Positions 31,240 to 43,264 of a stretch of 64,000 bases of DNA are shown piece after piece. The translations under genes were made by a program, and so were the position numbers. Origin of the DNA: Boswellia sacra (Eukaryota; Streptophyta; Magnoliopsida; Sapindales; Burseraceae). Position 1 is the first letter of the stretch, and every line of letters begins with the position of its first letter. The stretch covers positions 1,550,001 to 1,614,000 of the forward strand of contig SNVD02002538.1 of assembly GCA_013180625.2 (NCBI GenBank), in the 5' to 3' direction. The notes below the pieces were generated by a model, which worked only from the letters and a program-made list of their open reading frames with translations, was not told the DNA's origin and did not search any database.

Positions 31240-33869
31240 AGCACCTTGGTCGCTAGACTCTTGGTGAATGGATCAACAAGATTGTCCACAGTAGGAATCT
31301 TACATACTTCCACATCTCCGTATTACACGATCTCTTCTATGAAGTGGTATTTTTGTTCCATGTGTTTTCCCATTTTGTGGTTTCTTGGTTCCTTGGTATC
31401 AGCCAGTACCCTACTATTATCACAGTAAAGTGTAATGGCCTTTTCACCACCTGGAACAACTTCCAAATCATTAAGGAATTTACGGAGCCAAATAGCCTCT
31501 TCAGCTGCTTCACAAGTTGCTACATATTCAGCTTCCATTATGGTGTCAGCAGTGCATGACTGCTTTATACTTCTCCATACTATGGCTGCACCACCTAAAG
31601 TGAAAATAAATCCTAAGGTTGACTTTCTAGAATTTGGATCAGATTGAAATCTGAATCTGTGCATCCAATCAGGGTTAGATTACATCCAGAATATACAAGC
31701 ATATATCCCTTTGTCCCACGAAGATATTTTAATATATGTTGTACAATAGCCCAATGCTCCTTTCCAAGGTTTGACTAGAATCTACTAACTACTCCCACTA
31801 CATAGCAAATATCTGGCCTAGTACATAGCATTGCATACATGAGACTCCCAATGGCAGAGGCATATGGGACTCGTCACATCTCTTTTTCCTCTTGAGGAAT
31901 CTTAGGTGACTACTCTCGGCAAAGTTTATTTCCATGTCTAAAAGGTAACAATCCTTTCTTATAATTTTGCATAAAATTTGGCCAAAATCTTGTTTATATA
32001 TGAAGCCTGAGACAATGCTAGTTTCTTCTTCTTCCTCTCCCTTATTAATTGGATGCCAAGAACATGACTAGCCTCTCCCAAATCTTTTATTTGGAATTGC
32101 TCAGCCAACCAAAGCTTTATTGATGAAAATACCCCTATATCATTCCTAGTGAGTAAAATATCATCAACATAAAAAATGAGAAAAAAAAACCTTATTGTCT
32201 TGTATTATTTTATAGACACATGGTTCATATATATTTTGAATAAAACCATAAGTTTTGATCATTTTATCAAACCTTATGTTCCAAGACTAAGATGCTTGTT
32301 TAGGGCAATAAATTGATCTCATCAATTTGTAAACTTTTTGCTTTTGGCCTTTTTCTATGAAACCCTCTAGTTGCATCATATCGATGCTTTCGTCAAGATT
32401 TTGATTCAGAAATGTAGTCCTGATGTCCATTTGCCATATCTCATAATCATAATGAGCAGAAATTGATAAGAAAATTCGAATTGATTTAAGCGTAGCTACT
32501 GGTGAGAAGGTCTCATCATACTTGATCCCTTATTTTTTGGGTATAACCCTTAGCCACTAGACTTGCCTTTAAGGTTTCTACCTTCCTATCAACTCCTTCC
32601 ATTTTCTTGTAGACCCACTGGCACCCAATCGATCTTATCCTTGCAGATGCACGTACAAGCTCCCAGACAGAATTAAAATATATGGAATCTTTTTCTGATT
32701 TCATAGCCTTTTGCCAACTATTACCATCAGCATCCTTTACTGCTTCTTCGTAAGTGGCAAGATCATATTTATTCTCTTTAGTATCTTGTGATACTCTGAT
32801 GAACCTATTAGATTATCTCACAATTCTCCCGCTACAACGAGGCACTGTATGAGGTTTATGTTACTAGAACTTGTGTTTGATTTGTTCTAGAAGTACTAGT
32901 GAAACCTTTGAAACTTGTATATCTGATCAGATCAGAATTGGTTTCTTTAGACATTTCTTCTGAAACAACTTTGCTTTTAGGCTTATGGTTACTTATATAG
33001 TCATTTTCTAAGAAAGTTGCAGTCGTACTAACAAATGCTTTCTTATCAGATTGACTACAGAAGAAATACCCTCTAGTACCTTTAGGGTATCCTACAAAAC
33101 AAACATACTTCTGTTTTAGCATCTTACTTGTCCCTATTTTCCCTTAGCATGTGTGCTGGATACCCCCAAATGTGAATATGGTGTAAACTAGTTTTACAAC
33201 CACTCCATATTTCCATGGGTGTCTTTGGAACAGATTTGGAGGGAACTAGGTCTAGAAGGTATGTTGCCTTTTGTAGGGCATATCCCCAAAAAACTATTGG
33301 GTGGAGTTGAATAACTCAACGTGGACGTTACCATGTCCAAAAGAGTTCTATTTCTCCTCTCTACCATACCATTTTGTTATGGTGTTCCTAGTGTAGTGAG
33401 TTAGGGAACTATTCCATTATCTTTTAGGTGTTCGTCAAACTCACCTAAGAGGTATTCACCACCACGATCTGATCGTAATGATTATAAATTTTTACCTAAT
33501 TGCTTCTTAACTCTATCCTATACTCTTTGAACTTTTCAAAAGCTTTGGATTTTTGGTACATTAGGTAAATGTATCCATATTTTGGGTAATCATCAGTGAA
33601 AGTGATGAAGTACTCAAAAGCGCCTCTAGCCTTAACACTGATTGGTCCATATACATCTGTGCGTACCAATTCTAAACATTCATTGGCTAGACAACCCTTA
33701 GCCGTAAATGGCCTTTTAGGCATCTTTCCTTCTAGGCATGATTCACAAGTTGGCAAGGGTTTAACCTCTAACTAACTTAGTGGCCCATCCTTAACCATTA
33801 TTTGAATCCTTTTAATATTAATATGGCCTAGTCTAAGGTGCCAAAGATATGTTTCGTTAGTGTTAGATG
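31240..33869 (-). pseudogene. Ty1/copia pol remnant (integrase, RT, RNase H)
   Basis: Minus strand in order: pre-integrase segment TYLWHLRLGHINIKRIQ (33.8 kb); integrase with CESCLEGKMPKRPF and YFITFTDDYPKYGYIYL (33756-33496); RT start with IGCQWVYKKMEGVDRKVETL and KASLVAKGYTQ (32704-32516); RNase H with SRKSTLGFIFTLGGAAIVWR, EAEYVATCEAAEEAIWL and LYCDNSRVLADTKEPRNH (31664-31323). The order INT-RT-RH is diagnostic of Ty1/copia. Frames are broken by stops, and the central RT with its catalytic pair is not readable. Cut at 33869 by the 5' LTR of element C inside the pre-integrase segment. Confidence 0.85.
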
Positions 33870-35890
33870 TGTAGACACTGGATTTTTGAGGCTCGATGAT
33901 GAAATGAAGATGACTGTCCAACAATAGAAATGATTGAAATGCCCCTAAAAGCAAAGGGAAGAGAGGTGAGAAGAAACTGACCAAGAGTCTTGAAAACTGA
34001 CACATGAATGACAAAAATCACATAAATTTATCTAGGAGGAATTTGTTAATGAGCCATATACTATTGTGAAGCTACAGATGTCTAGTTTTCATAAAATTTT
34101 ATTCATTACAAATTGGAGTTGAACTTGAAAAGTTATGGACAATTGAATATCTGAAGGCTGAAAGAGGACTGCAAAAAAAAGTTGCAAAACAAGAAGGTTC
34201 AATGGGCCGCAACTGGTCGATAGCTATAGGATAGTCAGCTGGCTGTCCTACCACTAGCTAGTGATCTACCCATAGTCGATTAGCTATCTCACTATCGGCT
34301 AGTGGTCCTCACATAGCTGACCAACTGTTCCTTTTGGATTTTTGGCAAATTTTGATTCCAACCTTCCATATTTGATTTCCTCCTTCCTTTTTCAACATCA
34401 AACTTCAACTATATAAACCGCCCTCCTCTTCACTTCACAAGGCACATCAAAATTCATCTCTTCTCCCTTTTGAAGACACACTTAAGAATTCGAGAAGTCT
34501 TTTCTAATTTAAAGCTTTTTCGGGCATTTTATATTACTCTGAATCCGAAAAGGGTACATCCTAAGAGCAATTCTCTCTTCTCTCTCGTCATTTCTTCTTT
34601 ATTTTTCTTGCTTTAGAATAAGCATGTTAGATTTATTTATGCTTAGAATGAGCATGATTGGGCTTTATTTTTATGCTTAGAAGCATGATTAGAGTTATTA
34701 TGAATTGTTTTAACTTTTGTTTGTTTTGCAAGATGGATAAGCATGTCAAGATAAGTCCACTTTCCCTCCTTTATTAGAATCATGTTTAGAAGTTTATTTT
34801 CTTTACAAATGGTTAGAATCATGATTAGGAGCACATGATTAGAATCATACTAGGAAAACTTATGATTTTTTAAGCATGCTAGGAAATAGCATAGAATTAG
34901 GTATGAATTACCTTGATCGGTTGAAATTGCCATATTTGCTTTAATTGATTGAGTTAGGCTAGAATGCGCCATGATAACTATAACTAGGCTATAAATGCCA
35001 CGATGATTACTATAAATAGGCTAGATTTGCCATGCTTATGTAGAATTACCATGATAGAATTATCAAATCTAGGTAGAAGTGCCATGATTCTAGATTATGG
35101 CTTTGTATAGAATTTTAATTGATTGTATGAATATACCATGAATATACTATGATTATAATGATGCCATGAAGTGATGGTGGACTCACATTAATAGTGAGGG
35201 ACCATCACTTAGAGTAATTAAATGTATGTACGCATGAGATGAGTATGTGTCGAGAGGCTTGATAAGCATGGGATAGACTCAGGTATGGTGGTGAGAAATT
35301 CCTTATTTAACAAATCTTGAATTGATTGCTTATTGAATATATGATTTGCATGAATATGCAATGTATGGAATATTTTATATCATTAAATATTTGAAGTGTT
35401 TAGAAGTAATTTACTTTATTATTGAAGAGCAATGCAATCTTATACCCTATCCCCCATGTTTGAAAAGGCAATCCTATTCTCCTCCCTCTTTCTTTATATG
35501 GGTATACAACTATTGTTGATTAAATGTCACCTTACATGTTTAAGGAAGATAAAAATGGAAATGTGTGCATAAGAAGAACCACTTAGGCAGAATGTATAAC
35601 AACATAAGTTATTTTTATTTGGTATACCCTAGTGGAGGCCAAATTTTTATCCGGGCGAGGCGAATGGCTCGTACCCAACTTCCTGAATCCATCTCTAAGG
35701 GATAAGAGTAGTTTAGGCCCTAAAGTGAGGGATTGGATTGCCCCTATTCATTCCAAATTGAATAATTGGGTGGCGACTCCATTTCTCCAGACGTGCCCAT
35801 GGCTCTTTTGTGTTCCCTCAAGTCTCGAAAGAGGCTTTGACATAGTATCGTGGTAGCAAATGCTCTAGTAGGATGAAAACTCTATTCGCA
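33870..35890 (+). repeat. 5' LTR of element C
   Basis: Starts TGTAGACACTGGATTTTTGA and ends CTCTATTCGCA; 2,021 bp with TG...CA termini. Confidence 0.9.
34410..34419 (+). promoter_or_regulatory. TATA box in 5' LTR of element C
   Basis: TATATAAACC, 540 bp into the LTR and followed by 'gccctcctcttcactt'. This is the likely start for element transcription. Confidence 0.7.
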
Positions 35891-35909
35891 ATGACTACTC
35901 AATTAGGGA
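35891..35909 (+). other. Primer binding site of element C (tRNA-Arg type, diverged)
   Basis: One base after the LTR: TGACTACTCAATTAGGGA, against TGACGACTCCATTGGGGA in A'. Confidence 0.65.
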
Positions 35910-36587
35910 TAAGAGAAGTTAATTCTTATTAGAATACCAAATTCTAATACCTCATATTGATATTTTGAGTCCTTGCATCACTACACGAATTACCTAAACT
36001 AGCCGTGTGGCATTAGCATGAGAAGTCTTTGGCTCCATTCGACCCTAAAATGACTCATATTGGTGTCACCACCTTTGAGCACATACCATTGATTTGGTGT
36101 AAAAAAAAGACCATCCCAAAGGGGTATCTCTCACTCAAAGGAACCAATACCATTGGACCCTTGAGACTCAAGCTCATGTAAATGAATCTAGAAATTTTTA
36201 GTAGGATGAATATCCAAACCTCACGGAACCATGAACAAATGCCACATGTCAAGTTACCTATAAGAATATAATTGGGTCATGTGCCATTAGTTAAGGTTAT
36301 CAGGATGTTTGGAAGTCTTGTTATGACAATCATAAAGAATCCAACATCAACTTCAATGTTAGAATTAGAAGAGAAAATCTCACATTCCTACATCCCATGA
36401 TGATGACTTGGGAATGAAGCTAAAAATCCTCGAAAAAAAGACTCGACCTCACGTGTATGGGAGAAATAAGGTTGGGAGGCTGAAAGTTTGTCTATGCCCT
36501 TGTATGAGCATGCATCATATCATGCATACATTCATGCATGCATGGCATTAACACCTTTGTTTTACAGCCATCATAGCTTGGGTTAGA
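35910..36587 (+). other. 5' leader of element C, no gene seen
   Basis: Homologous in inverse orientation to the leaders of A and A'. It ends in 'catgcatgcatggcattaac' and a pyrimidine-AG stretch before the gag ATG. Confidence 0.7.
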
Positions 36588-37919
36588 TGAGATGGCCAAC
36601 CGAAATGAAGAATGGGACAAATGAAAAAACAAATGGCTCAAGTCATTGAGATTTTGAGAGAAGTAGGTGAGCTAATTACAACTGTAATGGCCGATCAAGA
36701 GGAGAGAATTAGTTAGATAAGCATAGACATAGAAACACTAAGGCAACAAGTGGCCCACTTGATGGAGTTAAGACTTGCTTCAACTTCAATATCACTTTGA
36801 TCATCACAAACTTTGGTTACTGAACAAAGCTTGAACTAGCGTAGTGGGTTAGTGAATCAACCAAAGAAGTTTAGTCAATTGGTACGACCTTTGTCCCTAG
36901 TATTCAAAGAGCTCTGTGCCCAATTAGTTTTATTCCCTTTAGCATCAAAACCTCCACAAAATCTACATCCATCCAATCACAAGCATCATGAATATTGTGC
37001 TTTTCACCAACTGACTAGCCATGTCACCAACAAATGTCATCGTCTTTGCCATCATATTCAAGATTTGATAGATAAGAGGCAGATTCCTGATCCAAAGCTA
37101 GAAAAGCCCAATATAAGAAGCAATCTGCTACCTAACCATAATCAGGTAACTCCACCATCACCCAACATGATTGGGTCAAGCTTGGCCAAGGAACAAATCA
37201 TGAATTCTTTTGAGGAAAGTAGATCTAGTAAGGTCAAGAAAGCCAAAAGCAAGGAGAAGTCCAAGCTTGAGCAATAAGAAAGGTTGGCCACAAAGAAGAA
37301 GCCCAAGGTAGAAGATCTTAGGGAAGAAAAGCTTAAGGAGATCATTGAAAGGGTGGAAGAAGAACCCATTCCTTTGGCAGCCCAGATTTTCACCAAGAAG
37401 GGTGGATAGACCAACATTATTATAAAAGGAGTCAAGCGAAGCCTAGAGCCCAAATTTGTTGCCTCAATGACCATGAAGAAGAAGAATAAGAAAAAGAAGA
37501 TGAAGAAGTCCACCCCAACAAGTGCCTTTATCAAGAAGTGGATGGCTAGAAAGGTGGCTAGAAGAAGCCCACCCCCTAAAAGACTCAAGGTGAAGAAGGG
37601 TAGTGAAACTAGGAAGGGGAAACAAGGTAAAAATCTTGTGAGAAGAGAGAGCATGACTAGAAGATGTAAGGAGTTGAGAGTAATGGGTAGTTGGGATGAC
37701 ATTCCTGAAGTCAAGACCCTTCCAAACTTTTGGACTGACTTTACTAGTGATGAAGAAGAGAAAGTGAGAGTTCAGGAAAAAACACATGAGGAAGAAACAC
37801 TTAAAGGTGAGAATAAGAATGTCCAAAGAGTGACAAGGAGTGGTAGGTTTTACCATGAGAAGGAGAAGGAAAAACTAGTTAAGGAAGAACCAAGGAAGAA
37901 GAAGAAGGCCAAGTCATAA
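36588..37919 (+). pseudogene. Gag of element C, capsid domain deleted, several stops
   Basis: Starts with MANRNEEWDK then a stop. A coiled-coil-like ETLRQQVAHLMELRLA is near 36740. From 36852 comes FSQLVRPLSLVFKELCAQLV and a Cys/His segment EYCAFHQLTSHVTNKCHRLC (about 36990-37040). Then a long basic tail with KKKNKKKKMKK and KKWMARKVARRSPPPKRLKV ends at 37919. Compared with the gag of A' the capsid-like block (YLRQYIAIM...VAWYYDLP) is missing altogether. Stops at 37277 and 37410 split the tail. The basic C-terminal part leads into protease. Confidence 0.75.
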
Positions 37920-37924
37920 AGCAG

Positions 37925-38560
37925 TTGAAGAAGATTCAAGCGAATGCTTGCATTGAGGACTTGTTGATCTTATCCCACAGGCATAGAGAAGCCATGGCAA
38001 AGGCTTTGGCAGAGGTGGAGATATTAATTACTGCCACTCCAAATGAGATGTTAACTGCCATGACTAGAAGAGAACCCAAAGGGGTAAATGAGAAGAGTGT
38101 AATCACCTTCACCAATGATTTACATTTCGAAGGAAGGAATCATAACAAGCCATTGTTCATCACCATTGAGATTGGTGGGAAGACGTCTCCTTCCATCATG
38201 GTGGATGATGAATACTCCATCAATATTGTGCCTCTAAAGATATTGCACAAGTATGGGGTCAGTGAAGATGAACTTGAGCCTTGTGAGATGATGATCAGGG
38301 CTTATGATGACTCGAAGAGGAGTGCTATTGGGATCTTTAAGGTGTTAGTGAAGACTAGGCCTATTGAAGTTGTGACTAAGTTCACCATACTTCACATTCT
38401 TGTCACCTTTGCTGCTTTATTTGGTCGAGCATGGTCTAACTCGCTTGGTGGAGTTCCTTCCACTTTGCATCAAAAGATCCGATTCAATATGGATGGGAAG
38501 ATTATGGCCATTCATGTTGCCTCAACCATTGCACCTGTTACTCTGAGTGTGAAAGTTTGA
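37925..38560 (+). CDS. Aspartic protease region of element C
   Basis: Open for 211 codons. N-terminal MKKIQANACIEDLLILSHRH is a linker. The protease core follows: PLFITIEIGGKTSPSIMVDD EYSIN, where relatives have VDDGSSIN, so the Asp stays but the Gly of the D-[ST]-G-like site is Glu; then ILHKYGVSEDELEPCEMMIR, AYDDSKRSAIGIFKVLVKT and GGVPSTLHQKIRF. It would cleave the Gag-Pol polyprotein. A stop at 37917-37919 separates it from gag; whether it was one polyprotein is inferred. The Gly change suggests it is inactive. Confidence 0.75.
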   Translation: MKKIQANACIEDLLILSHRHREAMAKALAEVEILITATPNEMLTAMTRREPKGVNEKSVITFTNDLHFEGRNHNKPLFITIEIGGKTSPSIMVDDEYSINIVPLKILHKYGVSEDELEPCEMMIRAYDDSKRSAIGIFKVLVKTRPIEVVTKFTILHILVTFAALFGRAWSNSLGGVPSTLHQKIRFNMDGKIMAIHVASTIAPVTLSVKV

Positions 38561-38572
38561 GAGATACATTAC

Positions 38573-38779
38573 ATGAAAGGCTTTAATGTAGCCATGATAG
38601 ATGAAATCAGTCCAATGGTAGCCAAAATAATGAAGAAACAAGGATACTTGCCACGAACAGGGCTTGGGAAGAATGGAAGCAGTTTGCCATCCCTCCCATA
38701 TTTCAAAGGCCAAGCTTTTAGAAGAAGGTTGGGCTATGTGTTGGATGAAAATGAAGGAAACTTTGAGCCTAAGAAATGA
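38573..38779 (+). CDS. G-patch-like segment between protease and RT of element C
   Basis: 68 codons with MVAKIMKKQGYLPRTGLGKN and LPYFKGQAFRRRLGYVLDEN. The GY-x2-GxGLGK-like core resembles the G-patch found in pol of some Tat/Ogre elements; one Gly of the consensus is changed (PRTGLGK). It is split from the protease by a stop at 38558-38560 and from the next segment by a stop near 38777. Probably part of the former polyprotein, not an independent gene. Confidence 0.6.
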   Translation: MKGFNVAMIDEISPMVAKIMKKQGYLPRTGLGKNGSSLPSLPYFKGQAFRRRLGYVLDENEGNFEPKK

Positions 38780-39363
38780 GGGTTCATCAAGTTTGTCAAA
38801 GCTCAAGATACGAAGTATGTGGGAGCTGTTAAGCCATGGGTTTACAAGGGAATGTTAAAGCCCGAGTTCAAGATTTTCAAGGACATACTCCAAGGGTATA
38901 ACTTAGCTAAGGATATTAAGAAGATGATGATCAAGGAGGAGAAGCCTCAAGATCAAGCACCGCTAATGGACCTGTCTATCGACCTTGCTATCTTTATCAA
39001 AGAAAGGATCAATGATGTCGTCTATGGGGATGTATTTGTTCCTGACCTATTTGAGGAAAAGGATATTGTATATTTTTCAAAATTCAATGCAATAAAGAAA
39101 TATTTTGCTTACTTTTTTTGATGTCGATCTTGAAGGCATTATATATGCATGATAATTCGTATTTCACTAGCATATTTGATATCCATACCATTCAAACTCA
39201 TGATATTAATCTTGGTACAATTGAAAAACCCAAGAACATACGTATTGCACTTGGTACAACTCCTGAAGAGAGAGAAATATTTGAAATATTATTAAAGAAA
39301 CATAAAAAAGTCTTCGCCTGGTCCTACGATGACATGCCTGGAATCGCACTGCCATCAGTGTGA
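38780..39363 (+). pseudogene. Pol linker of element C, up to RT start
   Basis: Two frames: 38819-39121 (VGAVKPWVYKGMLKPEFKIF ... DLSIDLAIFIKERINDVV) and 39118-39363 (EKPKNIRIALGTTPEEREIF then KKHKKVFAWSYDDMPGI). The last segment is the known start of gypsy RT (HKDVFAWSYxDMPGI). The frame is then lost at the RT deletion. Confidence 0.7.
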
Positions 39364-40320
39364 TGTCCTCCTTTATAGATGAATTTTCTAGCTACAACCA
39401 GATAATGATGGCCAATAAAGACAAGATGAAAACGACCTTCATTACAAAATGGGGAACCTATTGTTACAAGGTGATGCCCTTCAGGTTTAAGAATGTAGGG
39501 GCAACCTTCCAATGAATGGTATCAACACTATTTCATGATATGAGGCATAAGGATATAGAAGTCTATGTAGATGACGTGATGGTGAAATTTGAGACTCAGG
39601 ATGGTCATTTTGAAGCTTTAGACATATTCCTAAAAAGGGTGAAGAAGTATAAGTTGTAGTTGAATCTAAAGAAGTGTGTTTTTTGAGTCACGTTAGGAAA
39701 GCTATTGGGGTTCATACTTGGCAAAAAGGAGATAGAGGTAGATCCAAACAAGTTTAAGGCGATTATAGAGATGCCATCGCCCAAGACCCAAAAAGAAGTT
39801 TGAGGTTTTCTTGGAAAGATCCAATACATCAGTCAATTCATTACCAAATTGACAATAATTTGTGCATTGATCTTCAGGCTCCTAGAGAAGGATCAACCAG
39901 TGATATGGAATGATCAGTGCCAAGAAGCATTTGAGAATATTAATAAGTATTTATAGAATCTATCAGTTTTGATATCACTGAGACCTGGCAAGAATTTGGC
40001 TCTTAAAAAAGAGATCGCTAGTGCTATGCTGGCACAAGAATATAAGAATGGTGTGGAACATGCTATCTACTATCTTCATAAGAAGTTGCTATTATATGAG
40101 ACAAAGTACAGTTATATGGATAGACGTGATTAGCAATGGTATGACTCTAAAAGCAGTTGAGGCACTACTTTCGGTCTTATATGATTAAGGCTGTCTCGAA
40201 GGAGGATCTGATGAAGTATATTTACGAAGCACCATCCTTGGTGGGAAAGCTAGTAAGATGGCTAGTCTAGTTGTCAGAATTTGACATTGAGTATGCCACC
40301 AAGAAGGTGTGAAAGGAAGA
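39364..40320 (+). pseudogene. RT and first RNase H of element C, with internal deletion
   Basis: After DDMPGI the sequence jumps to DEFSSYNQIMMANKDKMKTT, so the fingers and first half of the palm (about 130 codons by family length) are missing. Then CYKVMPFRFKNVGATFQ, HKDIEVYVDDVMVKFETQDG with the YVDD motif, FEALDIFLKRVKKYK, PSPKTQKEV and IQYISQFI, and RNase H pieces IASAMLAQEYKNGVEHAIYY and LLLYETKYSYM. At least seven stops. Nonfunctional. Confidence 0.8.
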
Positions 40321-40795
40321 GTGGTTACAGAATTCTTGGCCATTAATTCGGTCGATGACAATGAACCATGGGAGTTGGATTTGGGTAATATTGGTAATGG
40401 GATGGAGAATGTTCTTTGATGGAGCTATCCATAGAAATGGTGCTGGGATATGAGTTATTATAGTATCACCAACTGAATAAGTCATTCCCTTGACTAAAAA
40501 GCTAGAGTTAATAGTCACCAATAACGTGGCTGAATATGAAGCCTCTGCCTTTGGGCTAGAAATTGTGATTCCAATGGGCATTGATGAAATAAAACTGTTG
40601 GGAGATTCGAAGCTGGTCATCTCTCAAGCCAATGAAGATTGGGGTCTAAAGGAAAGAAGAAACAAACCGTACCTCGAGCATATTAGAAGGTTGACTAGAA
40701 AGTTCAAGCAATGTACCTTTACTCATCTTCCTAGAAACGAGAATCAGATGGTTGATGCTTTAGCTTCTTTGACATCGGTTAGGGTGAGTACTTAA
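40321..40795 (+). pseudogene. Second, archaeal-type RNase H of element C
   Basis: From WRMFFDGAIHRNGAGI near 40410 (first Asp kept), over one stop, into the open frame 40490-40795: LELIVTNNVAEYEASAFGLE, MGIDEIKLLGDSKLVISQAN and KQCTFTHLPRNENQMVDALA. The acidic residues expected in the fold (D in FFDGA, E in AEYEA, D in GDSKL) are all present. Marks the Tat lineage. Confidence 0.8.
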
Positions 40796-42156
40796 GAGCT
40801 AAGGCCAATAGTGATATCACAAGAATGAGGCCCTTGCTATATGGAACCCCACACAATGGAAATCGAGTGGATGATAAGCAATGGTTCCATGATTTGAAGA
40901 GATACTTAGAAGAGAGGATTATACCAGATAATGCCAATAAGAAAGACAGGGATGTACTACGAAGGTTGGCCCAATAATTTACTTATCATCAAGGAGAGAT
41001 GTACAAGAGAATGCTAGAAGGGATGCAATTGAGATGCGTCGATGAGATAGAGGCTAGAAGACTTATAGAGGAAATCCATAGTGGTGTATGTGGGTCACAT
41101 ATGAATGGGCTAATGCTTGCAAAGAAGATAGTAAGACAGGGCTTTTACTGGCTAACCATGGAAACAAATTGTGTTTAATTTGTGAAGCGGTGACATGAGT
41201 GCTAGATCAATGGAAATTTGATTCACCAACCTCCCTTGTAGCTGCAAGGAATGACAGCAGTGTGGTCCTTTGCTAAATGGGGCATTGAAATTATAAGCGA
41301 GATAAGGTCGTCAGCCTCTAATGGGCATCGATATATGGTGGTAATTGACTACTTCACTAAGTGGATAGAAGCTAAGTCCTACAATAAACTGGGGGCAAAG
41401 CAGATAGTGAAGTTCATTTAGAAGAACATCATATACAAATTTGGAGTGCAATATCATATCATAACTGACAATGGAGTTCATTTACAAGCTAAGACTAAAG
41501 TCTTGTTTGAGAAGTATGGGATTGAACACCATAAGTCATTCCCATATCAGCCACAAGCAAACGGAGTAGTAGAAGCGACCAATAAGAACATTAAGAAGAT
41601 CTTGGCCAAGACGGTGCAGACATTCAAGGATTGGGTAGAGATGTTGTTGTTTGTGTTATTGTGTTATAGAACGACACCCAGAAGTTCAATAGGAATGATG
41701 CCCTTCTTGTTAGTGTATGGTTTAGAAGCAGTCCTACCAATTGAGATAGAAATGAAATCAGTGAGGGTTCTGATGGAAGGAGTAATTCTTGAAGGGGAGT
41801 GGACTCATAATAGATGTGAACAGTTAGCCTTGATTGATGAGAAAAGAATGAAAGATAGATATCACATGCAATTGTACCAAAAACGGGTTGCTCAAGCCTT
41901 TAACAAAAGAATAAAGGCAAGGAAGCTTAAAAAAGGGGAATCGATCCTTAAATAAGCTAGGCCAGCAGTGTTTGATCTGAAATGGAAGTTCAAGCCTAAC
42001 TGGGAGGACCCATTCATTGTGATGAAGTTCATGTTTGGTGGAGCCGTTATGTTATCAAACATGGAAGGGAATGAGTTTACTGAGCGCATCAACATGGATT
42101 GGCTAAAGAAATACTATATGCGAAAAAAAAAAGAAAAAGAAGAAAGAAGAAAATAA
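40796..42156 (+). pseudogene. Integrase of element C
   Basis: Zinc-binding end near 41060-41170 (EEIHSGVCGSHMNGLMLAKK), then a core with YMVVIDYFTKWIEAKSYN, ITDNGVHLQAKTKVLFEKYG and NGVVEATNKNIKKILAKTVQ, and a C-terminal run YRTTPRSSIGMMPFLLVYGL, VLPIEIEMKSVRVLMEG, KARKLKKGESILK, VFDLKWKFKPNWEDPFIVMK, RINMDWLKKYY. 41446-41955 is one open frame; upstream there are five or more stops. It is the uninterrupted counterpart of the integrase that is split by CACTA in element B. Confidence 0.85.
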
Positions 42157-42954
42157 AAGAGAATGTGAGAGGAAAAATAATTAATCAACAAATAGAAATG
42201 ACTGCTAAATGACAGGAGTTGTCTCATTATGCACATATTGATCGAAGAACAAACGATTGTACTTTTACTAATGAAATGAAATTACTTTGAAATGAATATG
42301 CCTTTGAAATATCTTATTATTTTGCATGATAACAAAAGGAAAGCATTTAACATCTAAGCTAACAATGAAACAATCAATGTCGTCTCTGCCTCTTCACGGG
42401 ACTACGAATAGGCCCGCTATATCTCTTGTGACCCTGTCTGGCTCAAATAGTAGTATTAAGAATGGAAGCCTGAAAGGTCACCTAATCCTTGTATCAGTCA
42501 TCTGTCTCAAAGTCATGATCATGGAACAGATTCCTCTCGATGGTTCGATGCGACCAAGAATCTTTCATATGCTCGTTATCTAGATAAGAAGCAAATAGTC
42601 TCCCAGCATCAAAAGCAGCTGGTGAATCCATGATCCTCTACTTAAGTCCACACTGCTGACGTAGTTTAACAAGATCATAGAATGAGCTGTGGGTGAAACC
42701 CACCAAAGGCACACATGCAATATATGTCTTGATGGTCACATGCTCTAACCTCTACCATGGACAGTTCCAATGGATCTGAGTATCTAGAATGATTCAAAGC
42801 TAGTCAATCCAATAAGAATGTCTCTCAAGTCTCCTTCTCATATGAAGTCGAGGGCTATAATAGAAAATATTCCCTTCATGCAATGTTAGAATAGACAACC
42901 TCTCTTCCAACCAAATCTAAAAAAAAAAGAAAAGTAAGAAAAACAAGAAGAAGC
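42157..42954. other. Post-pol spacer of element C, no gene seen
   Basis: Matches 22746-23486 in B. No credible frame. Confidence 0.6.
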
Positions 42955-43245
42955 TTGCTAAGTCAAAAACCTGAAAAGGTGGCTTAGGCAAAAATTAAAG
43001 CAAGCTTGCTAAGTTGAAAACCCTAAAAGGCAACTTAGGAAAAAGTTACGGCACAAAAAGAAAGAGCCCGTTGAGTTGAAAACCTAAAAAGGGCAGCTTA
43101 GGCAAAACTTAGGGCAAGCTCGTTAAGTCGAAAACCTAAAAAGTAGCTTAGGCAAAAATTATAGCATGAAAAAAAAAAATGAACCCTCTAAGTCGAAAAC
43201 CCCGAAAGGACGGCTTAGGTAAAAATTAGGGTTAAAAGAAAAATA
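42955..43245. repeat. ~55-60 bp tandem array, copy 4 (element C)
   Basis: About five units of 'ctaagt(c/t)gaaaaccc' and 'aaagg(g)cagcttaggcaaa'. Confidence 0.85.
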
Positions 43246-43264
43246 GCTGAAGAAGCTGAAGACT

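Noticed and set aside
31246..31647. Plus-strand frames near 31.3-31.6 kb
   Set aside because: Antisense shadows of Ty1/copia RNase H, which is clear on the minus strand.
37142..37856. Long minus-strand frames opposite the gag tail of element C
   Set aside because: Shadow frames of the Lys-rich gag tail; the plus strand has the recognisable gag order.
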